Shown: in pieces, positions 1-10,407 of the stretch | How positions within the stretch are numbered: position 1 is the first letter of the stretch | How the letters are laid out: the number at the start of each line of letters is the position of its first letter | Assembly: GCF_013403985.1 (NCBI RefSeq) | Contig: NZ_JABFDF010000005.1 | Coordinates: 248,001-312,000 of the forward strand | DNA from: Winogradskyella ludwigii | GTDB taxonomy: Bacteria > Bacteroidota > Bacteroidia > Flavobacteriales > Flavobacteriaceae | Length of the DNA: 64,000 bases | Direction of reading: 5' to 3' | The notes under the pieces: generated by a model | Databases searched by the model: none | What the model was told of the DNA's origin: nothing | The model's input: the letters and a program-made list of their open reading frames with translations, nothing else | Translations under genes and position numbers: made by a program

Positions 1-2471
1 TGGTAATCACCTTTCCAGAAACGTCTTCTACTTAAACGCACGTACCAGTTACTTAAATAATCTTGTGTAAAGTCTGAAATTGCTCGCGCAGCTCTCGTTG
101 GCTCGTAGGCTTCGTAGAATTTATCTACTTTCTGAATCAAGGTATTTAATTCAGATAAAACCCAACGATCAATTTCTGGTCGTTCTTCTAATGGAATATC
201 AGCTTCACTGTAATCAAAACCATCAATATTAGTATAAAGTGTGAAGAATGAATAGGTATTATAAAGTGTACCGAAGAACTTTCTGCTCACCTCAGCAATA
301 CCTTCACTATCAAATTTTAAATTATCCCAAGGATTTGCATTACTAATCATGTACCAACGCGTAGCATCAGCTCCATATTTAGATAAGGTTTCAAAAGGAT
401 CTACAGCATTTCCTAAACGCTTAGACATTTTCTGTCCGTTTTTATCTAACACTAATCCGTTTGAAACGACATTTTTATAAGCAACATCATCAAAAATCAT
501 AGTAGCAATAGCATGAAGTGTATAGAACCAACCTCTCGTTTGATCAACACCTTCTGCGATAAAATCTGCTTTTCTCCAGGTATCATCAACTTTTGCTTTA
601 TTTTCAAATGGATAATGCCATTGTGCATAAGGCATAGAACCAGAATCGAACCAGACATCAATTAAATCACTTTCGCGATGCATTGGTTGACCTGATTTTG
701 AAACCAAGACGATATTATCTACTACGTTTTTATGTAAATCTATTTTGTCATAGTTGTCTTCAGACATATTATCGACTTCAAAGCTCTTGAAGATATCTTC
801 CTTCATCATACCTGCCTCAACGGCAAGTTGCATTTCAGCTTTTAATTCTTTTACAGAACCAATACAGATGACTTCTTTACCATCTTCTGTTCTCCAAATT
901 GGTAATGGAATTCCCCAGAAACGTGAACGTGATAAATTCCAGTCGTTTGCATTTGCTAACCAATTACCAAAACGACCTTCTCCAGTTGATTTTGGTTTCC
1001 AGTTAATTCCTGTATTTAACTCATGCATTCTCCCTTTTACATCTGTGATTTTAATAAACCACGAATCTAATGGGTAATATAAAATTGGCTTGTCCGTTCT
1101 CCAGCAATTTGGGTAACTGTGCTTATATTTTTCAACCTTAAAGGCTTTATTTTCTGTTTTTAATTGAATAGCAAGTTCTACATCTACAGAACGTTCTGGC
1201 GCTTCACCATCATCGTAGTATTCGTTCTTCACATATTTACCAGCATATTCTCCCATTTCTGGTCTAAACTTTCCTTGTAAATCCACTAATGGCACTAAAT
1301 TACCATTCTCATCTTTTACTAAAAGTGGTGGAATTTCTGGTGACGCTTGTTTTGCAACTAAGGCATCATCTGCTCCAAATGTTGGTGCTGTGTGTACAAT
1401 TCCTGTTCCGTCTTCAACCGTTACGAAGTCTCCAGAAATAACTCTAAATGCATTTTCAGGATTATCGTTTGGTAACGCATATGGTAAGAGTTGCTCGTAT
1501 GTGATACCAACTAAATCTTTACCGATAAAATCTTTTACTACAAAATAAGGAATCTTTTTATCGCCTTCCTTATATTCTATTAATTCTGATTTAGCTTCAA
1601 CACGTTTAAATTTACCATCAAATTGTTTGTTGACTAAATTCTTAGCCAAAATCACATTCATGGGTTTAAACGTGTATTGATTATAGGTTTCAACTAAAAC
1701 GTATTCAATCTTTGGCCCAACCGTCAACGCTGTATTACTTGGTAATGTCCAAGGTGTTGTTGTCCATGCTAAAAAGTAAATATCACCTTCATTTTTAAGA
1801 AAATCTGGTAACGAATCTTCATTCGCTTTAAACTGAGCCACAACCGTTGTATCCGTTACATCTTGATATGTTCCTGGTTGGTTTAACTCATGAGAACTTA
1901 AACCTGTACCAGCCTTTGGTGAATAAGGCTGAATAGTATAACCTTTGTATATTAAATCTTTTTCGTAAATCTGCTTTAACAACCACCAAACCGTTTCCAT
2001 GTATTTGGATTTGTAGGTAATGTATGGATCGTCCATATCTACCCAATAACCCATTTTTTTTGTGAGGTCATTCCATGTATCCGTATAACGCATTACGGTT
2101 TTTTTACACGCTTCGTTGTATTCTTCAACCGTGATTTTTTTACCAATATCTTCTTTGGTAATACCGAGTTCTTTTTCTACACCAAGTTCAACTGGTAAAC
2201 CGTGCGTATCCCAACCTGCTTTACGCTTCACCTGAAAACCTTTCATGGTTTTATAACGTGGAAAGATATCTTTAATCGCACGCGCTAAAACGTGGTGTAC
2301 ACCAGGTAAACCGTTTGCAGAAGGTGGTCCTTCAAAAAACACAAAAGGTGGTTTTCCTTCTCTTGTGGTTACACTTTTATCGAAGATGTCGTTAGCTTCC
2401 CAATAGTTACCGATTTCGTCAGCAACGTTTGGTAAGTTAAGTCCTTTGTATTCAGGGAACTTTGTGCTCAT
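1..2471 (-). CDS. ileS: Isoleucine--tRNA ligase, 3' end cut by window edge
   Basis: Charges tRNA-Ile with isoleucine in the cytoplasm. The minus-strand frame opens with ATG at 2469-2471 ([14 protein letters not shown]) and runs off the window, so about 823 residues are present; the family is usually 1000-1150 residues in Bacteroidota. The class I signature is visible near residue 50 ([16 protein letters not shown], the HIGH-equivalent). The KMSKS loop reads QKMSKRLGN at about 410-435. The connective-peptide editing domain lies between them. The C-terminal tRNA-binding part is missing only because of the window boundary. It is followed downstream by sequence outside this window; upstream there is a 183-bp gap to a hairpin that ends the adjacent minus-strand gene. 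Confidence 0.97.
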   Translation of the reverse strand, partial: MSTKFPEYKGLNLPNVADEIGNYWEANDIFDKSVTTREGKPPFVFFEGPPSANGLPGVHHVLARAIKDIFPRYKTMKGFQVKRKAGWDTHGLPVELGVEKELGITKEDIGKKITVEEYNEACKKTVMRYTDTWNDLTKKMGYWVDMDDPYITYKSKYMETVWWLLKQIYEKDLIYKGYTIQPYSPKAGTGLSSHELNQPGTYQDVTDTTVVAQFKANEDSLPDFLKNEGDIYFLAWTTTPWTLPSNTALTVGPKIEYVLVETYNQYTFKPMNVILAKNLVNKQFDGKFKRVEAKSELIEYKEGDKKIPYFVVKDFIGKDLVGITYEQLLPYALPNDNPENAFRVISGDFVTVEDGTGIVHTAPTFGADDALVAKQASPEIPPLLVKDENGNLVPLVDLQGKFRPEMGEYAGKYVKNEYYDDGEAPERSVDVELAIQLKTENKAFKVEKYKHSYPNCWRTDKPILYYPLDSWFIKITDVKGRMHELNTGINWKPKSTGEGRFGNWLANANDWNLSRSRFWGIPLPIWRTEDGKEVICIGSVKELKAEMQLAVEAGMMKEDIFKSFEVDNMSEDNYDKIDLHKNVVDNIVLVSKSGQPMHRESDLIDVWFDSGSMPYAQWHYPFENKAKVDDTWRKADFIAEGVDQTRGWFYTLHAIATMIFDDVAYKNVVSNGLVLDKNGQKMSKRLGNAVDPFETLSKYGADATRWYMISNANPWDNLKFDSEGIAEVSRKFFGTLYNTYSFFTLYTNIDGFDYSEADIPLEERPEIDRWVLSELNTLIQKVDKFYEAYEPTRAARAISDFTQDYLSNWYVRLSRRRFWKGDY

Positions 2472-2621
2472 TATTCTGTTTTATTTACGAGCAGCGAAAA
2501 TAGCGAATTTTAAGGAAATAATATATTGTAATTAATGCAAAAGAGGAAATCTGTTTCTGTGCATTTCTAGCCCATTAAATTTGAATTTAAACTACTCTCT
2601 TTTTTATATTAGTAAAATAGA

Positions 2622-2651
2622 AAAGGTCAGTATAAAATTACACTGACCTTT
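2622..2651 (-). terminator. Hairpin terminator after the giant T9SS substrate gene
   Basis: Perfect 10-bp inverted repeat, AAAGGTCAGT and ACTGACCTTT, with a 10-nt loop, starting 3 bp past the stop codon of the 2655-8678 gene. It is followed on the minus strand by a T-rich run, as in a rho-independent terminator. Confidence 0.8.
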
Positions 2652-2654
2652 AGT

Positions 2655-5600
2655 TTATTTCATATTAACGATTACTTTTTTAGTGATCCATTGATTGTTT
2701 TGATTCTCTACTTTTACAATATAAGTTCCAGTTGATACTTTAGAAATGTCAATACCATTACTAAGTTCCTGTTGGTCTTTGTTGTGATATTGGTTAATGG
2801 TCTGTCCTAACATGTTAATGACACTTACTGATTTTGCTCCATTTACAAGTCCATTAATAAAAAGTTTTCGTTCTTTATTACTGACATATACTTGAACATC
2901 GTTTAATTGAGACTCTGAAATACTAAGTGCATATTCATTTTGGAACACGATATCAAATCGATTTGTAAAAGAACCTGGCTCACTAACAAAACTATAATCT
3001 GAATTTCTAATATCTGTATAACTATTTTCGTAATTATCTCTTAAATAAACGGCTTGAGAACTCTCAAAATCCTCAAAATCTGTTACCGAAATAGTACATA
3101 TCTGTTGTTCGGACGATTTATAGATTAATGGCACTACTTTATCAGAATCTATAGCTGAATACGCTTGTGTAACCATCGAACTGCCTTCAAACAACGTATA
3201 AAAATCATTTGCTTGCACATCCGTCATTTTTCCGTCATAACTATAATCAAAACCTTCAGACGTAAAATCACTAAAACCAATAACCATTTCTCTACTAAAT
3301 CCGTTATCCGCTTCAAATTTTAAATGAAGTTTTTGCATTACATCTTCAACATTTTCTGCATTATCGTAGTCTTCTGTTTCGGTATTGGCTGTTCTAAAAA
3401 AGACACTCTCTCCGGTAGATTGTTTCTTATAAATACGTTGACCGTTATTAAATTCAATATGACCATCATTTATGACTTCTGTGAAAAAAGCCTGACCAAC
3501 ACTAATATACTGAGTAGGCGTTAGTGTTCCATCTTGAGAACCATTGTTTCCACCGCTTAAACCTTCAAATTGGTATGCTCGTATTTTTGCCATTTTATTG
3601 ATAATAGCATAACCACCTTCGTATTCACTTATATAATGTGAGTTACCAGCCCATTGCTCCCACAGATATAATGTACCATCAATAACACCTGCATTATCAT
3701 CAATAAATTGATGTGCATCTATAGCAGAAGGATAAGGATTACCTACCAAAGTTGTCGTCAGGGTTACATCTGGTTCACTCTCGTTAGCTGAGTCTCCATC
3801 AACATCATCTGCAGCTATTAAAACTGTGCCGTTGTTTGGTTTTCCTTCAAATATATAGTCTTGCGTTGTACCTGCATTTCCTGTTCCTTTATGAATATAC
3901 CCTACTCCTGGATTTAATTGAGTCGTTGGAGAGTAACTTTCCCAATCGTAATAAGTAACCCCATTTAAGAAGGTGTACATCCAACGTGTACTTATTTTCC
4001 CTGTTTCATTGTATGCTGATGTAAATTCAACGGCATTAGCATTTCCTTCTTTTAATGTATTGATACCAAAAGCAGAATTGTTAGCATTATTAAAGGTTGT
4101 ATTATTATCTAAAAGTGTTGTTGCTCCTACTGCTCCAATGGGAGAAGAAAAATAATTATATCGAAATGAATTGGATGTTCCTGTTTGGCGTCTTAAAATT
4201 TTACCTGTTGCAGAGGTTACTAAGTCACTATTAATTCCTTGAATTAATTGAGAATCGTTTTTTAAGTCTAAGACTCCATTAAGTTCTAAATACCACGTAT
4301 TATCAATTTCATTTTCGCCATTAATTGTAAGTGTTTTATCAGCATCTACTATAAGTCCAAGTCTTGTGTGAGAAGTTGAAGAGGTTATATCATTTTTGAT
4401 ATGTACAATTGACCAATCTTTTTCAAATATCTCGTCTGAAACATCCCAAACATCTCCATATAACCATGATTCTGGACTAGACCAATCTCCATCTGCACTA
4501 GTGACGTAAGGCAAAGGTGCTGTTTGCGGCTTTACCGTATTAATATTATGCATTTTTAAATCGTGTGAATTTGCTGATTCGTCTAACAATTCTGATTTAA
4601 GAATATTAGACATAGGATAATAAGCCTTAAGATTACCCCAAGCTACACGCTCTAAAGTTTGTGAATCTTGAATATTCTTAGGTATAATATTACCTCTTAC
4701 AATACCTTCATTATCTTCAATCTCTTGACACATCATTTGTTGTATTTGTTGCGCAGAAAGAGCATCTTCAAAAATTCTTACTTCATCTATAGTTCCATTA
4801 AAATGGGCAGATCCAGCTGGACTTGTATTTGTTGGATAACGCCCTATTGTAAATGGCCTACTCGAATAAATGTGATCAGTACCATTATAATTTTTGGTAA
4901 GTAACGTTGAATTCAAGTTAGTATCCGTTTCAGTATTTAACAGCTCTCCATTAAGATATACTTTTAAAGAGTTTGTTCCGGAATCAAAAACACCAGTGAC
5001 ATGGTACCATACATCATTTTCCATTTTTCTGTTATCCGTAGGCAGTTGTTCTACATTAAGACTGCTACTTGGATAGTTACTAGAAGCAGTGACTTGTTCC
5101 TGAGTATAAACAACAAATGCAGGTTTTCTTCCTTTCGTTATAGTCAATCGCATATTTTCCTGACCTGCAATACTGTAAACAGAACTTAAATTACCTGTAG
5201 CAGTATTAGCTTTAATTTTTACCCAAGCCATAATTGTTCCTTCATTCCAATCTTCAATAAAAGACGATGTGTCTAGATAATCATCTAAACCATCAAAATC
5301 TACTGATCCTGAAGAAAAATAAACATCTATATCATCTCTATAATCTAAATCTCCACCTAATAATAAATCTCCATCAGTATCCGGTAAAATAGATAGGTCT
5401 AATGGATTATCAATATCTTCGTTAATATCTAAAATAGCATCGTTAATATTTGTTGTTTCGAAGTTATCGTCTAAACCATCTCCATCGGCATCATTTCCTG
5501 ATAGCGTATTAGCCATTCCATTTTCTTGAATATCTGGAGTTCCATCATTATCACTATCTAAATCTATATAATCTGGGATACTATCTCCATCAGTATCTTC

Positions 5601-8600
5601 TAGACTAGCAAAACCAGATCCGTAATTATCGTTTACACCATCGTTGTTTAAATCTACCATTGTTGCTCCACTATCACTCGGAGGAAGATAACCATTTGTG
5701 GATTGTGCCTCTACATTATCTGGTATACCGTCATTATCTGAATCTATATCTAAATAATCTTGAATCCCATCATTATCTGTATCTGTACAAATATTTACTG
5801 ACAATACAGAAAAAGGAATTAATGTTTTAGAAATAGTTGCGCTAGAATAAGACACCGTTAGAGACTCTAATCCAGTTCTCTCATAAAATAATATAGTAAT
5901 TGGGTAAATACCCGGAGTTAATGCAATAGTTCCTGATCGTTCTTGTGCAGCATGATCCCCATCATTATTAACAATCTCATTGCCATCAATAAACAATTTA
6001 GAACCATCATCTGACCTTGTATAAAACCTATACGTTTCTTCTGTGCTAATAGTAATAAAACCAGTATATCGAATGGCAAAAGTATCGTGATCTCCAGGTG
6101 TAATCATAGCCCAAAGGACATCTACATCGAAATCAGACACAGTACCTGTTGCTGTAGCTCCAGTAGTTGGAATATTATCTACACTTGGTGAGACATTTAT
6201 ATCATAAAATTCATAAGACAAGCCCTCAGTAATTTCAGCACATATAACGCCTTCATTTACATTTAGTATACCATCATTATCACTATCTAAATCTGTAGTA
6301 TCTCCTACACCATCACCATCCATGTCTGCATCTAAAGTAAGAGTGGCACTATTTTCGATTTGGACACACAAATTATCTGAATGTGTTACTAATAAAGTGT
6401 ACACACTACCATCTAATCCGGTAACATCCGAAATATTTAAACTAGCCGATGTAGCACCTGAATAAACACCTCCATTGCTTAGGTCTGTGCCATTTAATTG
6501 CCATTGGTAGTTTAAGGCCGCACTTACATCAGTAGTGCTATTTGAATAATCTGGCACACCTCCTGTTGTAAATGTCGTTGTACTTGTCGCTGTTGCACTA
6601 GTTATAGTAAAACTTGTAGCTCCACCTATTACAACTAACTGATCGACCAAAGCTGTAGCATCTACTGTAGTTTCTGTTGCTATAGTCACATTTGCAGTTG
6701 TACCTGTGTATGCCGTTGAAGTACCTGTAACTAAACCACTAGCGCTAATACCTGTACCATCTACTTGTCCGTCTGCATCGCTATCTGCATGGCCAGCTTC
6801 AATAACATCATTACAGCCATCACCATCACTATCTGTATTTTGAAAATCAAAATTACCGTCACCAGAAGTATCAATTAGTGTTGTAGCTTCTGCAGTATCG
6901 TCTGCTCCATTGTTGTTATTATCATTAAACACTGCATCATTACTATCTAACACTCCATCGTTGTTGCTATCTAAACTTCCGTTACCAGCTTCTTCTACAT
7001 CGTAGATACCATCGTTATCTGAATCTAAATCTAAATAATCTGGAATCCCATCATAGTCTGTATCTAAACAACTATTTTCTGATAATACGGAAAAAGGAAT
7101 TACTGTCTTAGAAATAGTTGCGCTCGAATAAGACATACTTAAAGTCTCTTCTCCTGTTCTTTCAAAAAATAGTATCGTGATTGGATAAACACCTTGGTTA
7201 AGCGCTATAGTTCCTGAATCTTCTAACATACCATGTAAACCATCGTTATCAACAACCTCATTTCCGTCAATAAACAATTTAGAACCATCATCTGAACTTG
7301 TATAAAATGTATATGTTTCGGTGGTATTAATCTTAATAAAACCACTATATCTTATTGCAAAGTTCTCATGATCACCTGGTGTAATAGAACCCCAAAGTGC
7401 ATCTACATCTATTTCAGATACACTACCTATTGCTGTAGCTCCAGTCATAGGAATATTGTCTACACTTGGTGAAACATCTATATCGTAAAACTCATAAGTT
7501 AGACTATTACTAATTTCATCGCATACAGAACCTTCATTAATATCTAGTATACCATCATTATCACTATCTATATCTGCATTGTCTGCAATTCCATCACCAT
7601 CCATATCTGGCGCATCTAATTCTCCACCAATATTAATGAGGTAATTTTCTACTTCTCCATTGCTATAATTATAATCACAAGACGTAAAATTTATATTAGT
7701 ACCACCTCTAACACCAATTCGCACATTAGAAAGTGCTTCATCTGTACTGCTTGGTAACGTTATACTAATAGGTACGTCCACCACTTTTGTTCCTCCTACG
7801 TTGTTGTTATCTTGAAATGTAAATAAAAAACGTTCACCTGAATCATCAAAATCATCATCCAAGCTTTCATTGAGGTTAATCCAAATAACCACTGTGTTTT
7901 CGTTGGTATTCCACCCATTTAACGACACACTAATCGTCCCTTCAAGAGCCTGACCAATAGGAACATTATCTTCAGAAAAAGAAGAATAATTAGTAAAACC
8001 ACCTGTTGTTCCTGTACTACTATTCTCTATTCCTGCAAAAGAAACGTTAGAAATAAATAAAATATTACCGCTTTGGATATTTTCCGTTTCACAAAAATTA
8101 GGCTCACTTTCTCCTGGATTACCTTCATTATCTGACACAAATAAAACCTCATAATCTTCAACTTCCCCTGCATTGTAATTATACTCACATGATGTAAAAC
8201 CTGTATCGTTTCCAGACCTTAAACCAACACGCATTCTTGCAAGTCCATTCTGAGCATAAGAAGGTATTGGAATACTGATAGGTACTTGCACTGTTTTAGT
8301 ACCACCAACATTATTATTATCTTGGAATGTAAATAAGAACTGTTCTCCACTATCATCAAAATCATCATCGATTTCATTAAAATTAAACCACACAGCAACA
8401 GTATGAATATTGGTATTCCACCCATTAAGAGTTACTGTAATATCTCCTGTAACTGTGTCTCCTGCATTAATAGACGTTGGGGAAACGTCTGAATAATACG
8501 TATACGAACCTTGAGTACCTGAACTACTATTGTCTATTGTTCCAATATTTACATTAGATATATGGAAAGTCCAACCACCATTCACCCCAACATTATTTGG

Positions 8601-8678
8601 TGTACAATATTGCGCATTAACATTAAAAGTTATAAAAATTATTATAAATAATAGTCTGAAGTTATTTTTCACCATCAT
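2655..8678 (-). CDS. Giant secreted multidomain protein with T9SS sorting domain (2007 aa)
   Basis: Signal peptide at residues 1-22 (FRLLFIIIFITFNVNAQ). Two GEVEDY-type domains follow (about 25-180 and 195-350), each ending in a GEVE(D/N)Y motif. Next come two near-duplicate blocks, each a PA14-like domain (SSDDGSKLFIDGNE and RSDDGSKLFIDGNE) flanked by thrombospondin type-3 calcium repeats (DSDNDGI, DxDGD). An Ig-like segment lies between the blocks. A LamG/concanavalin-like domain follows (VDFDGLDDYLDT, about 1115-1300), then a long C-terminal module and a type A T9SS sorting domain at the extreme end (NMLGQTI, STGTYIVKV). The expected role is a cell-surface or released adhesin/carbohydrate-binding protein stabilised by calcium. 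The ligand cannot be read from sequence. The gene is monocistronic, with its own promoter (8740-8768) and terminator. Confidence 0.9.
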   Translation of the reverse strand: MMVKNNFRLLFIIIFITFNVNAQYCTPNNVGVNGGWTFHISNVNIGTIDNSSSGTQGSYTYYSDVSPTSINAGDTVTGDITVTLNGWNTNIHTVAVWFNFNEIDDDFDDSGEQFLFTFQDNNNVGGTKTVQVPISIPIPSYAQNGLARMRVGLRSGNDTGFTSCEYNYNAGEVEDYEVLFVSDNEGNPGESEPNFCETENIQSGNILFISNVSFAGIENSSTGTTGGFTNYSSFSEDNVPIGQALEGTISVSLNGWNTNENTVVIWINLNESLDDDFDDSGERFLFTFQDNNNVGGTKVVDVPISITLPSSTDEALSNVRIGVRGGTNINFTSCDYNYSNGEVENYLINIGGELDAPDMDGDGIADNADIDSDNDGILDINEGSVCDEISNSLTYEFYDIDVSPSVDNIPMTGATAIGSVSEIDVDALWGSITPGDHENFAIRYSGFIKINTTETYTFYTSSDDGSKLFIDGNEVVDNDGLHGMLEDSGTIALNQGVYPITILFFERTGEETLSMSYSSATISKTVIPFSVLSENSCLDTDYDGIPDYLDLDSDNDGIYDVEEAGNGSLDSNNDGVLDSNDAVFNDNNNNGADDTAEATTLIDTSGDGNFDFQNTDSDGDGCNDVIEAGHADSDADGQVDGTGISASGLVTGTSTAYTGTTANVTIATETTVDATALVDQLVVIGGATSFTITSATATSTTTFTTGGVPDYSNSTTDVSAALNYQWQLNGTDLSNGGVYSGATSASLNISDVTGLDGSVYTLLVTHSDNLCVQIENSATLTLDADMDGDGVGDTTDLDSDNDGILNVNEGVICAEITEGLSYEFYDINVSPSVDNIPTTGATATGTVSDFDVDVLWAMITPGDHDTFAIRYTGFITISTEETYRFYTRSDDGSKLFIDGNEIVNNDGDHAAQERSGTIALTPGIYPITILFYERTGLESLTVSYSSATISKTLIPFSVLSVNICTDTDNDGIQDYLDIDSDNDGIPDNVEAQSTNGYLPPSDSGATMVDLNNDGVNDNYGSGFASLEDTDGDSIPDYIDLDSDNDGTPDIQENGMANTLSGNDADGDGLDDNFETTNINDAILDINEDIDNPLDLSILPDTDGDLLLGGDLDYRDDIDVYFSSGSVDFDGLDDYLDTSSFIEDWNEGTIMAWVKIKANTATGNLSSVYSIAGQENMRLTITKGRKPAFVVYTQEQVTASSNYPSSSLNVEQLPTDNRKMENDVWYHVTGVFDSGTNSLKVYLNGELLNTETDTNLNSTLLTKNYNGTDHIYSSRPFTIGRYPTNTSPAGSAHFNGTIDEVRIFEDALSAQQIQQMMCQEIEDNEGIVRGNIIPKNIQDSQTLERVAWGNLKAYYPMSNILKSELLDESANSHDLKMHNINTVKPQTAPLPYVTSADGDWSSPESWLYGDVWDVSDEIFEKDWSIVHIKNDITSSTSHTRLGLIVDADKTLTINGENEIDNTWYLELNGVLDLKNDSQLIQGINSDLVTSATGKILRRQTGTSNSFRYNYFSSPIGAVGATTLLDNNTTFNNANNSAFGINTLKEGNANAVEFTSAYNETGKISTRWMYTFLNGVTYYDWESYSPTTQLNPGVGYIHKGTGNAGTTQDYIFEGKPNNGTVLIAADDVDGDSANESEPDVTLTTTLVGNPYPSAIDAHQFIDDNAGVIDGTLYLWEQWAGNSHYISEYEGGYAIINKMAKIRAYQFEGLSGGNNGSQDGTLTPTQYISVGQAFFTEVINDGHIEFNNGQRIYKKQSTGESVFFRTANTETEDYDNAENVEDVMQKLHLKFEADNGFSREMVIGFSDFTSEGFDYSYDGKMTDVQANDFYTLFEGSSMVTQAYSAIDSDKVVPLIYKSSEQQICTISVTDFEDFESSQAVYLRDNYENSYTDIRNSDYSFVSEPGSFTNRFDIVFQNEYALSISESQLNDVQVYVSNKERKLFINGLVNGAKSVSVINMLGQTINQYHNKDQQELSNGIDISKVSTGTYIVKVENQNNQWITKKVIVNMK

Positions 8679-8739
8679 AGCATTTCACATTACTTATTGA
8701 TTTTCAAATACTTAAATAAAAATCAATATTTATTTGCGA

Positions 8740-8768
8740 CAAACATAGGATAAAAAGAACAAAAACAA
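8740..8768 (-). promoter_or_regulatory. Bacteroidota-type promoter for the giant T9SS gene
   Basis: On the minus strand, TTG (8766-8768), an 18-nt spacer, then TATGTTTG (8740-8747), fitting the Bacteroidota -33/-7 consensus (TTG ... TAnnTTTG). It lies about 60 bp before the start codon at 8678. Confidence 0.65.
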
Positions 8769-8808
8769 CGATTAAATGCATTTTTATTCGATTAAATGCA
8801 TTTCTTTT
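8769..8808. repeat. Two 20-bp direct repeats abutting the promoter
   Basis: Two copies, starting at 8769 and 8789, share the core CGATTAAATGCATTT at an exact 20-bp period. Each contains the palindrome ATGCAT. The pair touches the -33 element of the promoter at 8740-8768, where an activator would bind. The regulator is unknown. Confidence 0.6.
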
Positions 8809-8827
8809 ATTAAAATTAAACCTCTAC

Positions 8828-10186
8828 TTACACTAAAAACCCAACCAAATCCTCTATTTTAGAAATCAATTGAATCTTGATAACCGTATTTTTCAAGGCG
8901 ATTTTATTGTATTTAGATACAAAAATGGATGAAAACCCTAATTTTTCAGCTTCCAAAATACGTTGTTCTACACGCTGTACAGGTCTTATCTCACCAGATA
9001 AACCAACTTCTGCTGCAAAACAATAATCACTTGGCAATGCAACGTCTTCATTAGAAGACAAAATTGCCGCAACGACTGCTAAATCTATAGCAGGATCATC
9101 AACTGTGATGCCTCCAGTAATATTTAAAAACACATCTTTAGCTCCTAAGCGGAAACCAGCACGCTTCTCCAAAACTGCCAATAACATATTTAGACGTTTG
9201 GCATTGAAACCAGTAGCCGAACGCTGTGGTGTTCCGTAAACCGCTGTACTCACTAAGGCTTGGACTTCAATCATTAACGGTCGTAATCCTTCTAAAGTTG
9301 CAGCAACAGCATTTCCAGATAATTCTTCGTCTTTTTCTGATATTAATATTTCGGATGGGTTAGAAACTTCTCGTAGTCCTGAACCTTGCATTTCATAGAT
9401 TCCTAATTCGTTGGTAGATCCGAATCTATTTTTGTTAGCTCTTAGAATTCTGAATACATGATTTCGATCTCCTTCAAATTGTAAAACCGTATCAACCATG
9501 TGCTCCAAAATTTTTGGTCCAGCAATATGACCATCTTTAGTAATATGACCAATTAGCAAAACTGGTGTTGCTGTTTCTTTGGCAAATTTAATGAGCTCGG
9601 TTGTGCATTCTTTGATTTGAGAAATGCTACCTGCAGACGATTCTATATAATCGCTATGCAATGTTTGAATGGAATCAATAACGACAATATCAGGCTCTAA
9701 AGCTTCAATTTGCTTAAAGATATTTTGGGTTTTGGTTTCTGTAAGAATGTAACAGTTATTGCTACTAGGATTAATACGCTCAGCACGCATTTTTATTTGC
9801 TTCTGGCTTTCTTCACCAGAGACATAAAGAGTTTTGTATTGTAATTTTAAGGCTATTTGAAGTAAAAGTGTACTCTTACCAATTCCTGGTTCACCACCAA
9901 GAAGTGTTAAAGACCCATGAACCATGCCGCCTCCAAGGACACGATTAAATTCGCCATCTTGCATATCTAAACGTGCTTCTTGCGAGGTATCAATATCATT
10001 AATCAATAACGGTTTAGAAACCCGTTTTGAAGACGTTGTTGGTGTTTTCCAATCGCTTTTTTCTGGTTTTTGAATCACTTCTTCTGCAATGGTATTCCAT
10101 TCCTTACAAGAGGTACATTGTCCTTGCCATTTGGCATATTGACTGCCACAATTTTGACAAAAAAAAGTTGTTTTTACTTTAGCCAT
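8828..10186 (-). CDS. radA: DNA repair protein RadA
   Basis: A RecA-like branch-migration ATPase that processes recombination intermediates. All family parts are present in 452 residues (usual length about 450). There is an N-terminal four-cysteine zinc finger (CQNC ... CTSC). The Walker A motif is GGEPGIGKST near residue 95. The RadA-specific KNRFG motif is ANKNRFGSTNE near 255. A C-terminal Lon-protease-like domain contains LNITGGITVDDPAIDLAVV. The start ATG at 10184-10186 gives the zinc finger directly. It is the last gene of a minus-strand run starting at panC, with about 65 bp to the preceding small ORF. Confidence 0.97.
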   Translation of the reverse strand: MAKVKTTFFCQNCGSQYAKWQGQCTSCKEWNTIAEEVIQKPEKSDWKTPTTSSKRVSKPLLINDIDTSQEARLDMQDGEFNRVLGGGMVHGSLTLLGGEPGIGKSTLLLQIALKLQYKTLYVSGEESQKQIKMRAERINPSSNNCYILTETKTQNIFKQIEALEPDIVVIDSIQTLHSDYIESSAGSISQIKECTTELIKFAKETATPVLLIGHITKDGHIAGPKILEHMVDTVLQFEGDRNHVFRILRANKNRFGSTNELGIYEMQGSGLREVSNPSEILISEKDEELSGNAVAATLEGLRPLMIEVQALVSTAVYGTPQRSATGFNAKRLNMLLAVLEKRAGFRLGAKDVFLNITGGITVDDPAIDLAVVAAILSSNEDVALPSDYCFAAEVGLSGEIRPVQRVEQRILEAEKLGFSSIFVSKYNKIALKNTVIKIQLISKIEDLVGFLV

Positions 10187-10251
10187 ATTCGAGTTTCACA
10201 ATCCAAAATAACAGGATTATTATAGTTAGAAATGGCTAAATTAATACAATT

Positions 10252-10407
10252 TTAGTTGATATCTTTAAACCAACTTACAATCGCTAAAACTTTTAAAGCA
10301 GCTAATTTAGAAGGCAAATGCGTAGAAAACAACATTACTTTTGCCTTATTATATGCAGATTCGAACAAATAATCTGTGGACCATTTATGTTTTCTAACTC
10401 TACTCAT
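10252..10407 (-). CDS. Possible 51-residue ORF overlapping the upstream stop codon
   Basis: The ATG at 10405-10407 overlaps the TAG stop of the upstream esterase-like gene (ATGAGTAG arrangement), which would suit translational coupling. The 51 codons look like ordinary flavobacterial codon choice, and the product is basic with a hydrophobic C-terminal half (LAALKVLAIVSWFKDIN). No family is recognised. It may instead be an out-of-frame remnant of a longer C-terminus of the upstream gene, or chance. Confidence 0.3.
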   Translation of the reverse strand: MSRVRKHKWSTDYLFESAYNKAKVMLFSTHLPSKLAALKVLAIVSWFKDIN

